Part shown: positions 11,924-24,073 of the stretch, one piece after another
Layout of the letters: every line of letters starts with the position of its first letter
How positions within the stretch are numbered: position 1 is the stretch's first letter
NCBI GenBank assembly: GCA_963971225.1
Contig: OZ020267.1
Location: forward strand, 91,191,648-91,255,647
DNA length: 64,000 bases
Source of the DNA: Melieria omissa
Lineage: Eukaryota > Arthropoda > Insecta > Diptera > Ulidiidae
Direction: 5' to 3'
Position numbers and translations under genes: made by a program
The notes under the pieces: model-generated
Told to the model about the DNA's origin: nothing
Database searches by the model: none
The model's input: only the letters and a program-made list of their open reading frames with translations

Positions 11924-12286
11924 AAAATCCTGGCTGGCAAAAATCCTCCTCCAAACCCTCAACGTGGGTGCCGGCCGGTAATGGCTAAACAGTTCACCTT
12001 GGTGATAGCCAGCTAAGGGAGTGAGCTTCGTCCACTGACCCCACTCTTTAATAGTGCGGTTGGTAGGTTAGGTTGATGCTCCTTCCATAGGATCGGGGTA
12101 AGGGCCGGACCAAGGTGTCATACGACCCGTGCCGATGGTCAGCCTGGCTGGGGGCCCTTTCAAATAGCCCAGTCGCGAACGGAGTATCCGGATACCTGGA
12201 GCCCTCCGGATTATTAGTCTTACCTGTGCACTGCGGATCTCTGCACAGGTGGACCACCCCTTCTCCACCAGTCGTGGGACACAATT

Positions 12287-13760
12287 ATGGACAAACTAAC
12301 TAAAAACACAAAAACAAAAACAAACGCACAAACACTGACAGAACCAGTTGCCGGCCCTCTTAAAAAGCCGGGGATGGGTGAAGCAGATAAGGCAGCGCCC
12401 ACCGCCAAAAAAGGAGCATCCTTGGTTGATCAGAAGATCTCAAGCCAAGGCTCTGCCTCCGCAACTAAAACTACGAACATAAGTGCTGCAGCTGACCTCA
12501 GCAACGTTGTGGTTGCCAAAGCCGGACCTCCGTCCAGCAACAGCAACAAACATGGCGGAGATCTGGTAACAGCAAGCACTCGACAAATTAAGGACTCAAA
12601 AGTCCGCTACAGAGAGCGCCAGAGTGCCAAGCGAGTACTCGAACGGATACAATGTATCCCAGAGAACCGCAGGACTCAAAAAGAGAAAGAGTCCTTTGCC
12701 TGGGCTACCGCTAGGTTAGCGGAGCTCGACGGGGCACCGACCACTGAGACCGCCGCCAACCGGCAGCGTTCTACAGAGGAAGAGGTCCCGACTGCCAAAA
12801 AGGTAAGCAGCTCGCATAGAACGGCAACGACCTACAGCGACGTGTTGAAACACAGTCTTGTTATGGCGGTCGTTGACCGCTCCGACACTGACGGTAGTAT
12901 TACTCCCGCAAACTGGAAGCTGGTGGAAGATTTCCTCGCCGCCATCTTTCTGGACGTCATAAGGGAGAATCCAGGCCCGATGCCACAATACCAGATGTGC
13001 GGCTGGCATCAAGGCCACATAAAGCTGGTTGCGTGTGCAGACAAGAGGGCCCTGGATTTCTTCTGCATGGCCTTAGCCAGGACGGGAGAGATCTGGCCGG
13101 GTGCAAAACTTGAGGTAGTACCCAGGGAATCGATCCCCAGCAGACCAAGGACCAGAGCCTGGATCCCATTAAAACCCACGGATCCGGCAAGAGTCCTCGA
13201 GACACTCCAATTGTCCAACCCGAAGATACCTACGCACAATTGGAAAATTGCCAAATTGGAGCAGCTCAAGGGGTCTCGTTGTGCCACTAATTGTGAACAA
13301 GGAGTACCTTGAGCACCTATCAAGGTCCAATTGTGTCGTGGCCTTCGGTTTTGGACACATCAAACTGAGGGTGTACAGAAAGGACGAGCAGACCGAAACC
13401 GGCGAAAGTGGCCCTCAGGGGCTGCCAGCCTCGACGGACTCTGGCGAAGGCGGCCAACAAGGGCAGCCAGCCACGGCGGTTCCCGATGAAAGTCGCCCGC
13501 AGGGGCTGCCAGCCGAGAAGACTATCCTGGCAAACGAGGCGAAAGACAACCAACCGTCTTCCTCGAAGCCGTTACGTCGCCTATCCCGGGCGGAATCAAT
13601 CTCATCGGGATCGGAGATGGCCACGGCTTTTGGGAATTTCTGGAGGGAGTCCGAGCTTCTCGCCGAAACCGACGATGACCTCGACGCTACTGTGGTGGAG
13701 GTGGACATGAGCGAAATAGACAATGGTCCGAGTAGTTCAGATAAATCTCCACCACTCTAA
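12287..13760 (+). pseudogene. ORF1 of LOA-like element 2, one frameshift
   Basis: Starts at an ATG after acaatt. It encodes a Thr/Ala/Lys-rich N-terminus, then a region parallel to ORF1 of element 1 (RAWIPLKPTD, LSNPKIPTHNW, then VVAFGFGHIKLRVYRK), the same DUF4780-like domain. The C-terminal tail has three imperfect repeats around SGPQGLPA, GGQQGQPA and SRPQGLPA (about 13410-13520) and an acidic end. One extra base near 13270, in an aaggggtct run, moves the reading from the 12287 frame to the frame ending at 13760. The end overlaps the ORF2 start by 38 nt. Confidence 0.7.
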
Positions 13761-16700
13761 AGCAGCTTCGGCTGCACTACTCCTCCGCCTTTCTAAAGGC
13801 GGAGACGACATCGCTCTCATCCAAGAACCATGGCTCGTAGCCAACAAGGTTTGTAAATTGGGAGCGACAAACTACAGGCTGGTCCATGCTAATAGCACAG
13901 ATAGACCAAGATCCTGTATCCTTATGAAGAAATCACTAAATGCGTATCTGCTCCCTAATTTCAGTAACGACGATTTGGTCTCCATCTCTCTAACGGTTAA
14001 GGGGAGATGCCACTGGATCGCGTCCAGCTACATGGCTCATGACCATCCAGAGCCTCCACCACCGGATCCGGTCAGAAATCTGGTAACTGAAGCCGCAAAG
14101 TCCAACACCGTTCTCGTGATTGGATGCGACGCGAACGCTCACCACTGCATCTGGGGGAGCACAGATATCAACGATAGAGGTGAGTCACTTTTCGATTACA
14201 TTTCTACCACAAACCTTCTTGTGTGCAATATAGAGCGCACTCCCACCTTTGTAACAAGGAATAGGGAGGAAGTTCTAGACCTCACCCTTGCTTCTGTGAA
14301 TATAGCCGATAGGGTTAGGAACTGGAGGGTCTCTAACGAACACTCTTTTTCCGCCCATAGGTATATAGAGTTCACTCTTGATAGCGACCCCCAGAGGGTT
14401 AATCCGGTAAACAACCCCAGGAAAACAAACTGGGAGTTATTTACCCGCACAGTGGACAGGCACATCAAAACGATTCATATCTCTGAAATAAACACCCAAA
14501 CGATGCTAGAATCGGCTGTCAATCAACTTACTCTAGCATTCTCTAAGGCCCAGGACCTCGCCTGCCCTAAGTACATGCCCAGAGGGAAATACAAACCCCC
14601 CTGGTGGAACCATGATCTTAGTGAGCTTAGGAAGCACTCTAGGACTCTTTTTAATAGAGCAAGGAGGACCAAAACTGAAGATGATTGGGACCTTTATAAA
14701 GAATCCCTCAAGACCTACAAGAAAAGCCTCAGAGAGGCTAAGAGAAGCTCCTGGAGCGATTTTTGTGGCAATATTGAAAGTGTCTCCGAGACTGCTAGAC
14801 TACTTGCCTCTTCCTCCTTTATTCCAAGTGCTTTACAAAACCCCGATAGTTCTTGGACATTATCAGAAGGTGAAGCACTTGAACTTCTTACAAATACCCA
14901 CTTTCCGATCAGCCAACATGACAGGCTGTTAGGAACTCAGGCCAGCACTAACGGTGTTGCCTCTATAAACAGTATCGTATCGATTGAGAAAATTAAATGG
15001 GCATTGCCGGTTTCCACCCGTTTAAATCGCCAGGATCAGATGGCATATTCCCAGCACAACTCCAACATGCCGGACCGTTAATTCTAACACTCCTCAATTC
15101 AATATTCTCAGCCAGTATTGGTTTAAACTACATACCAGAACACTGGCGTAAAGTACGGGTGGATTTCATCCCTAAGGATTATAGACCCATAAGCCTTTCT
15201 TCCTTTCTTTTAAAAACATTAGAAAGACTTCTGGATCTGCACTTACGACAAGCGATTAGGCAGGATCTCATTTCAAATAGTCAGCATGCCTATATTAAGG
15301 GTAAATCTGTAGATACAGCCTTACATTCCTTCACCCACACGATCGATAAATCACTCGAACACCAAGAATACACCTTAGCAACCTTCCTGGACATAGAGGG
15401 GGCTTTCAATAACGTCGAGCTTACAGCCGTCACGGGCGCACTCGCCAGGCTTGGTGTAGAGAGTAGCCTGGTGAACTGGGTGGATAATCTTCTGCAGAGC
15501 AGGATTATCTGCGCTGAACTGGGCGACTCTTCTACCTCGAGAGGAGTGAGCAGGGGCACTCCCCAGGGCGGAGTCCTCTCCCCCCTCCTTTGGAACCTGG
15601 TAGTTAACGAACTGCTCCAGTCCCTGGGAGGGGGCTGCGGCAAAGTGACGGCGTATGCAGACGATATTGTTCTCACTGTCTCGGGCAAGTTTCTCAACTC
15701 GATCAGTACCTAATGCAGGTACTGCTAAACAAAGTCAACGGCTGGGTTTCCAGTCGAGGATTAGGTATCAACCCTGGGAAGACAGAGGTTGTCGTCTTCA
15801 TGAGGAAGTATAAACCCCCACCCATACCTCCTCTATCATTAAACAACACAGAAATCCCTTTCAAGAATGAGGCACAATTCCTTGGAATCATTTTTGACAA
15901 GAGATTGAGCTGGAAACCGCACATCCTCAATAGGGTCAAAAAGGCAACGATTGCCTTATACACTTGCAAAAAGGCACTGGGGAAAACCTGGGGTTTAAAA
16001 TCAAACATGACGCACTGGGTTTACACAGCTGTCGTACGACCCATCTTAACCTATGGATGCCTAATATGGTGGAACGCTTTGGAGAAAACATTGCTCCTCC
16101 AACACCTTCCGAAAGTTCAAAGGGCAGCCTGCATCATCATCACGGGCGCTCTTAGGACAACACCAACTTCAGCTTTAGAAGCCCTGCTTCACCTTATTCC
16201 GCTAGACCTACACTGTAGGAAACTAGCGGCTATAACAAGCCATAGACTACGGGCTACCGGCCAATGGTCGGAGTCTAACAGGGAACATGCCAGGATACTT
16301 ACTCTCTTAAAGGAGTTCGAGGAACTGGATTCTTCACCCCCCCATTTCCATTTTAACAAAAAGTTCACTAGCACCATTCCAGACAGGAACAACTGGGAGG
16401 AAAGCTCAGCATCCCTAATAGGGAACTCACACCAGATCTACACCGACGGCTCCAAGTTAAATGGAGCTGTTGGTGGAGGCGTCTTTTCAGACTCACTTAG
16501 TATAAATTACTCCTTTAGACTGCCGGACCACTGTAGCGTGTTCCAAGCAGAGGTTTCAGCCATTGAAGCTGCCCTGAATGGGATCAAAGAGGGCAGTGTC
16601 TCTAGGCGAGATATTAGCATTCTCTCTGACAGCCAAGCGGCTATCAGGGCCCTAGGGTCTCATGTTCTGACTTCAAAAACAGTGATCAGTTGCCGCAAAT

Positions 16701-17284
16701 CTCTTGATGAGATGGCTGAGCAGCTTAAAATCCACCTCATATGGGTGCCTGGTCACAGAGATATCCCAGGGAACTGCAGGGCAGACAAACTGGCTAGACA
16801 AGGAACGACCAAGGAGCTATCCTCAGAACTCGCCGGCTTAGGTATTCCACTGAGTACCTGCAAGCTGGTGATAGAGGAAGCGATGACAAAAGCCGCTAAC
16901 AATGCATGGGCAGCCTCGGAGACAGGCAAAACAGCGCAACAGATCTGGCCAAAGCTGGACTGGAAGCGCACCAAAAGTCTGCTAAACCTCAATAGGGGCA
17001 CGCTCAGGGTTGTTGTCGGAATCATCACTGGTCACTGCATCCTTGGCAGCCACGCTACTAGACTAGGGCTGGGCCACCTGGCCAACGACTTCTACAGAAG
17101 CTGCAGAGACATAGAGGAGGAAGAAACAATTCTCCACTTACTTTGCACTTGTCCCGCTCTTTGCAGGAAACGGAAAACAAATCTAGGGTTTTACCATACA
17201 GCCAACCTTACGGACTTATCGGAGGTTGACGCCAAGGGCCTAATACGCTTCATCACCTGTTCGGGCTGGTTTGAGACATCCTAA
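13723..17284 (+). pseudogene. ORF2 (endonuclease, RT, RNase H) of LOA-like element 2
   Basis: Opens MVRVVQINLHHSKAA, the conserved start of the APE-type endonuclease, with IQEPW, GCDANAHHCIWGS and FSAHRYIEF (13723-14380). RT follows with SPGSDGI, RPISLSSF, FLDIEGAFNNV, GTPQGGVLSPLLW and AYADDI (15010-15680); then LGINPGKTEVV, RNase H from about 16435 (YTDGSK, FQAEV, SDSQAA, VPGHRDIPGNCRAD) and a final CRSC...HLLCTCPA cluster. Two frameshifts separate three open segments, near 15000 and near 15708. The usual basic loop before RPIS is shorter than in element 1. Few repairs would restore the frame, so it is younger or better kept than element 1. Confidence 0.85.
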
Positions 17285-17385
17285 CAACAAAAGAGGGGGT
17301 TAGAGATCCTGTGGTACCACAATGGGCCTAGCTTGTCCTAAGTAAGCTCTCATATGAGAGCTGCCACCACCACCTACCTACCTAC

Positions 17386-18344
17386 TAGGGATCGCAATTT
17401 TTTGCCATTTTGCGATCCCGGGATTTTCGGGATTGAAAAGTCAAATCCCGGGCTCCCGGGATTTAATCCCGGGATTCAAATAACAAATTTTTAAATAAAA
17501 CAATTTTACCAAATTGCATAAATACTTGTTTATAATATATTTACCATACAAATGGACACAGTTTAATCACATTTGGGGTAGTTTTAAGATTTTTTATCTT
17601 GAATTTAATCACATTGTAAGGCGGAAAGGGAGGCAGTCGGTGTTGAGTCGTCGAAGTGGTTGGTTGTGCGCGGCGCATCACCAAAATCCAGTTGTCATTT
17701 ACAATCAGTTGTCAATTACATTCAAAATTGTCAGTTTAAATTTAAATCAAATAAATAAACATAGTGATCCTTGACAACATTTTGTTTAACTTAAAAGTTT
17801 TTCATTTGACATTTAACTTCAGTTTGATAACATTTTGTTTTATCCAAAAATGACACTTAAACATAACTTATTGCTTTGCATCAAATGTATCATAAAGTAC
17901 CTACATATATACGCATATTTGATAAAAAAAATAAAATAGTTAATTTGTTAGTACTTTTAGTTTTACTTCGATTATTTCGATAAAAAAGTTAAGCGTTGTG
18001 ATTAACTAAAAACTGAGATCTTAAAAATACTAAGGCATTAAATGTTTTGCCCTCTAATCTAGAGCGAAATTTATTGCAAATAAAACCTGCTGAGAGAAAA
18101 CATCTTTCAGATTCAACACTTGCTGGTTGAATGCTTAGTAAATAATTATAAGCCTTTTGCAAAAGACGCCCTCTATCCCCTCCCTCCTCCTTCAGATAAG
18201 GAACTGGGTTTTTGTGCTTTTAAATTTATTTCATTTGAACTTTGAAGCATCTTTTGCAATCCCGAAAATCCCGGGATTAAAAGATTTGAATCCCGGGATT
18301 TTCGGGACTGGAAAAAGTCCGGGATCCCGGGATTGCGATGCCTA
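17386..18344. mobile_element. hAT-type MITE in the LOA tail
   Basis: A 959-bp element with inverted ends TAGGGATCGCAAT and TAGGCATCGCAAT (one mismatch in 13) and a perfect 8-bp flanking repeat, ctacctac, at 17378-17385 and 18345-18352, the duplication length of hAT elements. Because the site is a CTAC microsatellite, the repeat alone is weak, but the inverted ends support the call. CCCGGGATT motifs are repeated just inside both ends. No coding capacity. Confidence 0.75.
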
Positions 18345-18353
18345 CTACCTACC

Positions 18354-19233
18354 TAGCGTAGGAAGCAGGCGAAGCAACAACAGCATTCGAAGCGGAGGTA
18401 ACAACCGACGTAACAGTATTTGACATAGCAGCAGAGTTCCGTGGGTCCGTTGTACATACCAGAGGAGCACCAGGCGAATGATGGGAGGAGAAGCGTTGAA
18501 CATTAGCAGTTGAGCAAGAGCGATTAGCTTCAAAAACAGCAGGGGGAGGCGAGACTGCAGTCATACCAGGTGCAGGCAGCGAAGAGATAATTTGACGCAT
18601 CGTGTTGTTGTTTTTGTCGTGACACCCACATGTAACTGGGCTGGCACGAAGATCTTTGATATCAGCAGTTAGCAGCGCAATGGCAGAGGCTTCCTCGGTA
18701 TGGAGTTTATGCATGGCTTTAACCTCCACACGCAACTCTTCAATTTTGCCGATTAGAAGCTGCTTATCAGTACGAAGAGCAGTAATCGCAGAAATAGCGC
18801 TAGCATGTACGGATTTAAGAGCGGCAATTTCATTAAGAACAGTTAGTAATGAGACCGGAAAGTTAGACTCATTTTTATTGTCGCATCGCTTTTGAGCAGC
18901 CTCATGTTTAGGCAATTGTTGTTGCGATTGAGCAGTTGCGTTTTTGTTTTCACTTCGCTGTTGGGTTGGAATTGGCGAGTCAGTTGAAACTGCGTTTATA
19001 GATGTCCCTCTCTCATCCCGAATAACGGGAGGAGGGGGAGAACAGATAGATTTACGGCGAACAGCAACACAGTTTTTGCAAAAAAATTGTTTGCCAGAAT
19101 TAAGCAAAAATTCAAAATCAGCAGGCAAAAGACCAACACAATTCAAGTGGAATAAATCTTTACATTTGCCACACTGCACTTTAACTTGGTTCCGATCCAC
19201 TTTTTGCCCGCACTCACAAGGCATTTTCTGCAT
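18354..19233 (-). pseudogene. N-terminal part of CR1-like ORF1 with PHD-type zinc finger
   Basis: From an ATG at 19233 the protein opens MQKMPCECGQ and holds a Cys4-His-Cys3-like cluster: CEC, CGKC, HLNC and CKNC within about 50 residues. This resembles the PHD/treble-clef fingers found in ORF1 of several CR1-group elements. A Ser/Pro-rich linker, a predicted coiled coil (KQLLIGKIEELRVEVKAMHKL, about 18700-18780) and a Ser/Thr/Ala-rich region follow, then the frame is cut at 18364 by LOA-like element 2. Its continuation is at 11480-11923. The open frame extends upstream to a TTG at 19386, but the Met before the finger is the better start. Confidence 0.7.
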
Positions 19234-19582
19234 AAAGCGAGTATGCTTTAAACGATTTTTAAGTAAAAGAGTCACTATCTCGAGCACAGAAATATGATAA
19301 TCGCTTTTATTTAAGATGAGGCCATATGGGAATGGAGAAACTAAAAAAACACGGAGCGCAGTAAAAACACGTCCGCTCTCGACCAAAGCGCACGACGATC
19401 TGATAAACGATTAAGATAAAGATTTAAGATAAACTGTTTTTTAATTACAAATCAAAGTATTGAAATATTGGGGTCGTGTTTCTATTTTTTTGGGAAAATT
19501 AGAATCTGACGGATAAACCAAGGGAAGCAAATTTGTACCGAGAAACACGATTTAATTAAGTTTTTATCTGAAACTTAGTTAC

Positions 19583-20535
19583 TTAACTGTCGTCTGCTTT
19601 GGTCACACCAAGAGATGACAGGACCTCTTCAACTTGGTCTTTCCACCGGAGACACGGCCTCCCTCTTCGCCGTCGACCTCTAACTACCGCATCGAACACC
19701 TTTTTCGCCGCAGCTTCATCATCCACACAGCACACATGGCCAAGCCAGCGTACCCCCTGGATGTTAATTCACTGTGCTACGTCCATGTCTTTATATAGCT
19801 CATACAGCTCGTTGTTAGTTCGTATACAATAGTCGTCGCCAATAAGAACAGGGCCAACGATTTTGCGAAATACCTTCCTTTCGAACACACCATTGGCCGC
19901 TGTGTCGTTACGCGACAGTGTCTATGCTTCTGCGCTTTAGAGAAGCACGGGCCGAATAAGCGTTCTATAGAGTGTAAGTTTTGTCGGTCGAGAGAGGTTT
20001 TTGCTACTCAGTTGCCTACCGAGACCATAGAAGCACCTATTGGCAAGAGTAATCCTTCGCTTTATCTCCAGGCTGACATAAACATAAGCAATGATATGTT
20101 TATGGCGTTGTCAAGGTAAACGATTTCCTTGACAACTTCAAAAGTATACCTGTCAGCCTCGACGTGAGACCCTAGCCGCTGCGAGTTCCTGCCTGTAGAC
20201 AGCATATACTCCGTCTTGCCCTCATTTACCACCAGAACCATTTTGGCAATTCTCTTTTGATTGCCGCAAAGGCGGCGGTGACATCTTGCTTGTTACGCCC
20301 GATGACGTCAATGTCATCGACGTAGGCAAGGAGCGTTGAAGATGTTAAAGATTGTGCCATTAAGATATACATCGGCCTTGCGCAGAACACTCTCCATGGT
20401 GAAGTTGAAGAGGTCGCAGGACAAAGGATCGCCCTGTCTGAATCCTCGAACGGCATCAAAAGGGTCGGAGAGGTTATTTTCAACCTTGACGGAGCTGCGT
20501 CAAAGTAAATCCTAAGTAGCGCCACTCTTTTTTCG
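19583..20535 (-). pseudogene. RTE-like reverse transcriptase fragment (3' half)
   Basis: Minus-strand reading across frames gives GFRQGDPLSCDLFNF (RT motif B, about 20460-20410), LRKADVYLNGTIFN, then YVDDIDVIGRN (motif C, about 20310), VEADRYTFEVVKEIVYLDN and a C-terminus with RWLGHVCCVDDEAA, RGRRRRGRPCLRW and a stop at 19583-19585. This order is typical of RTE-clade elements. Several frameshifts and stops separate the blocks and the endonuclease and N-terminal RT are absent, so it is a dead 5'-truncated copy. Confidence 0.75.
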
Positions 20536-20540
20536 AGCTG

Positions 20541-21617
20541 TCAGTGGTACAGAATGTGGCAGTCTTGCCGCAAAGTACAGAATGTGCTAGTGTTACCCCA
20601 ACGTCATTTTCTGTTGGTTTAGGGAGCAAATTTTATGCCTATTTTTCTGATTACTTTGCCAATCAAGTATTAAAGAAATGTTTGAAAGATTAAATATCTT
20701 AAGATAACTGGGCAATCACTGTGAAAATACAATAGTTGTTATCATAATTCACTAAAATAGAGAACATTTGAATACTAATTTCGATTTTACCTGCGTACAA
20801 ATAATTTTATAATGAAAACAATAAACTTTCCGAATCAATATTAATGTAATTTTCTTCTCATACAAGTTCAAAAGCCCAGAACAAAGTTTCTTTTGATAAA
20901 TTACTTCAAAGCTTTAACGTAATAGTAATGTTGTGCATCTTTATAAATCATAATAAGTATTAAAAATATGTTTTTATTCATTTTTATTGGCAACACAAAC
21001 GCACGACACGATGATTAAATCAAAACATGATGAATGTGTTCAGGACAACATTTTTGTATTAATTATTCAGTATCTTTTAAGCGACTGCATTGACTGAAAT
21101 AATTTAAATGAAATCATACCATTTCACATATATCCCATTTAAATACATTTCTATATTCACCATCGATAGCAAAAATGTCATCCCTGTCTTATAATTATTT
21201 TACAATTTTCACCACACACTGTGTAATTTTTCACCACGGTACGCAAATAACCTCATTTGTTTATTAAAAAAATGTCACGGAAAGTCACGCAAAATCAAGG
21301 AAAATTTGCAAACTGGCCCAAAACGCAGTAATTGCAGCGTTGCCTGCCAATATTTCAGTGCAATCATGTATGATATCTAAATCGTATATCACTTTCATGT
21401 CCGCCGAATTGCGCACCAGTCGCCGGTGCAGCCAGCAGACTGGCTCGCTGAGTCTTATCAATTATGTCATTATGCCATTTATACCAATTCCATGATGAAA
21501 TAACCTATTATTTATTTTAAGTTATTGTTGAAATTATTTTATCATGTACCAATTCCAGTTCTAAGCAAAATTTTAAATTAAATTTCAAATTTCAGCCAAC
21601 AATTATTTGTGGTGAAT
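20541..21617. other. unassigned AT-rich DNA
   Basis: AT-rich sequence with no open frame of note and no clear terminal repeat. It carries the left flank (atat, 21618-21621) of Gypsy copy A. Confidence 0.5.
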
Positions 21618-21621
21618 ATAT

Positions 21622-22051
21622 CGTAACGATAAGACAGTCTATCGCTGTGCAAAGCAACCCTGCCGCTACGTGCCGTGCTATAATCCAATCTGGCAAAGAC
21701 GGCCGCGATGGTAACTTTTAGTCCAATCTGGCAACGACGGCCGCGATAATAACTTTTAGTCCAACCTGGCAATGATGGAAACTTTTAGTCCACTCCGGAA
21801 TGCGCGGGAACGATCTGCGTGATGACCTGCGGATGCGGCGCAGCGAGGGAGTCTGGTTTTGACAAGTGAAGTTGCCACACGGAGTAATTAAGCAAATACT
21901 TAAGTGTACGAACAGTAAAGTGTAAACTGTGAATAATACAGTGACTGTTGGTTGATTTTGTTGTCTGCGTGTATGAAACTGACTGTGTTTTATTTTCAAA
22001 TTACACACTCCAGAGATACGTAACAGCCCACTAGACTTAGTATTCGTAACA
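21622..22051 (+). repeat. Gypsy copy A 5' LTR
   Basis: Runs from (C)GTAACGATAAGACAG to TTCGTAACA. Relative to copy B it lacks the stretch with the TATAAAA box (the text jumps from gatgacctg to cggatgcgg), a loss shared by its 3' LTR. Confidence 0.9.
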
Positions 22052-22053
22052 TT

Positions 22054-22071
22054 TGGTGTCAGAAGTGGGAT
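22054..22071 (+). other. primer-binding site, Gypsy copy A
   Basis: TGGTGTCAGAAGTGGGAT begins two bases after the LTR. This matches the form expected for a tRNA-Leu 3' end (as in mdg3-like fly elements), recalled rather than checked. The same site occurs at 39000 and 62956. Confidence 0.7.
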
Positions 22072-22135
22072 TGTGGAAAATTGAAAGAAAACAAAAAATA
22101 AATAACTAAATAAATAAAATTATAAAAGCACGGAC

Positions 22136-24073
22136 ATGGTTAAACTCGAGCTGCTGAAGGTAGACCAGCTGAAGAAGGAGCTGGCTGCCTGGAATTTGCC
22201 GGCTGCTGGCGGAAAGGTGGAGTTGCAGTTGCGCTTGCGAGAAGCATGTGAGGCACGAGGCGTCGATTGGGCTGCACACGAGTTCGGAACGCAGGAGCAG
22301 GAGGCGTCGGCCAAAGTGGAGGAATCGCCTGCGGGTGCGGCGTCGATCCAAAGTACGGCTGCACCGGCTGGACCATTACAAGCATTAGACATGAACCAGC
22401 TAATGATTGCAATAAAAGGCATGTTCGAGACTTCCAATCGTGAAAATCGTGAAATGTCGGCGCAGATGGCAGCGAAACTGGAATCTTCGAATCAGGAGAT
22501 GGCAGTGAAGCTGGAAACTACGAATCTCGAAATATCGGCAAAAGTCGAGACTGCAAATCGAGCAATGTCAGCGAAGCTGGAAACTACAAATCGAGAAATG
22601 GCAGCGAAAATGGAAATATCGGCGCAAGTGGCGGAGCGAATGGAAGTCAATAATAATAATAATTGATTGGCACGACAGCCCGCTTACGCGAGACTAAGGC
22701 CTAGTTTCCCGCAACCACCCGTGTTGTTCGTGTGAATATTGTACGCGGGTGGAAGGGACCTACAGTTTTATGCCGGTTCCGAACGGCAGGTTGGGAGCTT
22801 TTTCATAGGCAATTTTTACTCTCAGAGGTTTGCCATTTCCAGCTGAGAGGACAGCCACCGAAAGAGAAAACGAGTTCCCCGTTATTTTTTTTTAGGTGTT
22901 ACTACATGCAGAATTCGATCTTGCGTCGCTCTGCATGCGACTCGTTGGACCGCGCACTAACCAACTGAGCCACGGCGGCGGCACGGAATGGAAGTCAAGC
23001 TTCAGGAAAATTCTGCGCGCTGGGAGCAGAAACTGAAGGAAATCTCAGACAGGATTAATGGGAAAGTCGAGCACCTGGAGACGCGGGTAGAGCACTTGGA
23101 TATACGAGTCGACGACCTGGATGATTCCCTGAACAAACGAGTTGGCGACATGGATGATTCCCTGAACAAACGTGTTGACGATCTTGATGATTCCCTGAAC
23201 AAACGAGTTGATAGTCTGGAAGTTTCGATGAACAGAAAAATGGACGAGCGGCTTAGGGAGGTACAGCCGCGAGAATGGTTGCCGCCGGTTCCGGAAAGTG
23301 TTGCCACCCGAGCAGAAGTGCCTACCTATGATGAGACTACGCCGTTCGATACCTTCAAGCTACAATTCGACCTGGCTGCTCTGGAAAATCAGTGGATCGA
23401 TGTAAGAAAAGGTCGGAGATGGGCGCTTGCTCTTAAAGGTGCTGCGGCTGAGGTAATAAAATCAGTTCCAGAATGATTACGAAGTGAGTACGAGACCGTC
23501 ATAAGGGCGCTGGCAGCCAAATACAGCGACGAGCACAACAGAACGCTGTACTACTGTGAGCTGAAGAACCGCAGGCAAATATCCAACGAGGCGCTGCAGA
23601 CATATGCAGCAGACATTGAGCGGCTCGTGCAGCTCTGCTACCCGTCCTTCGGCGCTGAGGATCTCGAGAGGATGAAGATTGAGTCGTTTATTGAAGGTCT
23701 TTATGATCCGGAGACACGTCGCAGTGCGTTGATGATGGGCAAGCCGACCTTTAGGGAGACGGTGACCAGCGCGATGACACATGACGCGACATGGATTGGG
23801 AGCACTCGGTATGCACCTGCAAGGATACGCCAGATCCAGCCAGACAACGACATTACGATCCAGGCCATAAGCTCTGAGCCACCGGATAGGCCACGGGTGG
23901 TCTCCTCTAAAGTTGTTTGCTGGGTATGTGGTAAGCAGCGCCACATATCACGAGACTGCCGCCAACGAAAGAGGCGTTCCCGTTCTCGATCGCAATCGCC
24001 TGAAGCGAGGAATGCTGACAATCGAGGCTCAGCCAACAAGCGCAGGGCTGTGGACGAGGAGCCGTTAAACTAA
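22136..24073 (+). pseudogene. gag of Gypsy copy A, interrupted by a SINE
   Basis: Starts MVKLELLKVDQLKKELAAWN, a SAP-like helix-extended-helix, followed by coiled-coil repeats of 11 residues (DDLDDSLNKRV, GDMDDSLNKRV, DDLDDSLNKRV at about 23110-23220). A retrotransposon capsid region follows (FDTFKLQFDLAALENQW, TYAADIERLVQLCYP), then a zinc knuckle CWVCGKQRHISRDC near 23916 and an Arg/Ser tail. A 335-bp SINE plus 13-bp duplication (348 bp, a multiple of three) interrupts it at 22651-22998 and adds stops. A TGA at 23474-23476 replaces the Cys codon seen in copy B. The knuckle has Arg where B has Gly. Pol overlaps in the -1 frame at the end. Confidence 0.85.
22651..22985 (-). mobile_element. 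tRNA-derived SINE
   Basis: Inserted in gag of copy A with a perfect 13-bp duplication, gaatggaagtcaa, at 22638-22650 and 22986-22998. On the minus strand the head carries an A-box-like TGGCTCAGTTGG (22961-22972) and a B-box-like GATCGAATTC (22911-22920), about 40 bp apart, as in a tRNA-derived Pol III promoter. The 3' end is an (ATT)n tail, seen on the plus strand as taataataataat. The body is unrelated to other repeats here except a short piece at 62084-62125. Confidence 0.8.

Larger units (their letters stand above)
11924..18353 (+). mobile_element. LOA-like non-LTR retrotransposon 2 (inactive, host of a MITE)
   Basis: Bounded by the target duplication tagcgtaggaa at 11913-11923 and 18354-18364. 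Contains a 5' UTR (11924-12286), ORF1, ORF2, a 3' UTR from 17285 and a tail of ccacctacctacctac. A 959-bp MITE (17386-18344) plus its 8-bp duplication is inserted in the tail, so the element itself is about 5.46 kb. It belongs to the same group as element 1 but is clearly diverged; its RT to RNase H link is intact, unlike in element 1. Confidence 0.85.
8580..19400 (-). mobile_element. CR1-like non-LTR retrotransposon, split by LOA-like element 2
   Basis: A minus-strand element with ORF1 (PHD-type finger) and ORF2 (endonuclease plus RT, no RNase H). Its 3' end near 8580 reads on the minus strand as AAATAAATAAATAATTAAT, the short A/T-repeat tail type of CR1-related elements. The ORF1 halves at 18354-19233 and 11480-11923 are separated by LOA-like element 2, flanked by the 11-bp duplication tagcgtaggaa. 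The 5' limit near 19400 is a guess; the sequence between ORF1 and the RTE fragment gives no clear edge. Confidence 0.7.

Noticed and set aside
22900..22982. A functional tRNA gene on the minus strand
   Set aside because: A and B boxes are present, but no complete cloverleaf is evident and the segment is the head of a SINE flanked by target duplications.
23002..23307. Ser/Arg-rich minus frames opposite the gag coiled coil, also at 39412-39786 and 63405-63677
   Set aside because: They are antisense readings of the repeated gag codons and recur only because gag does.
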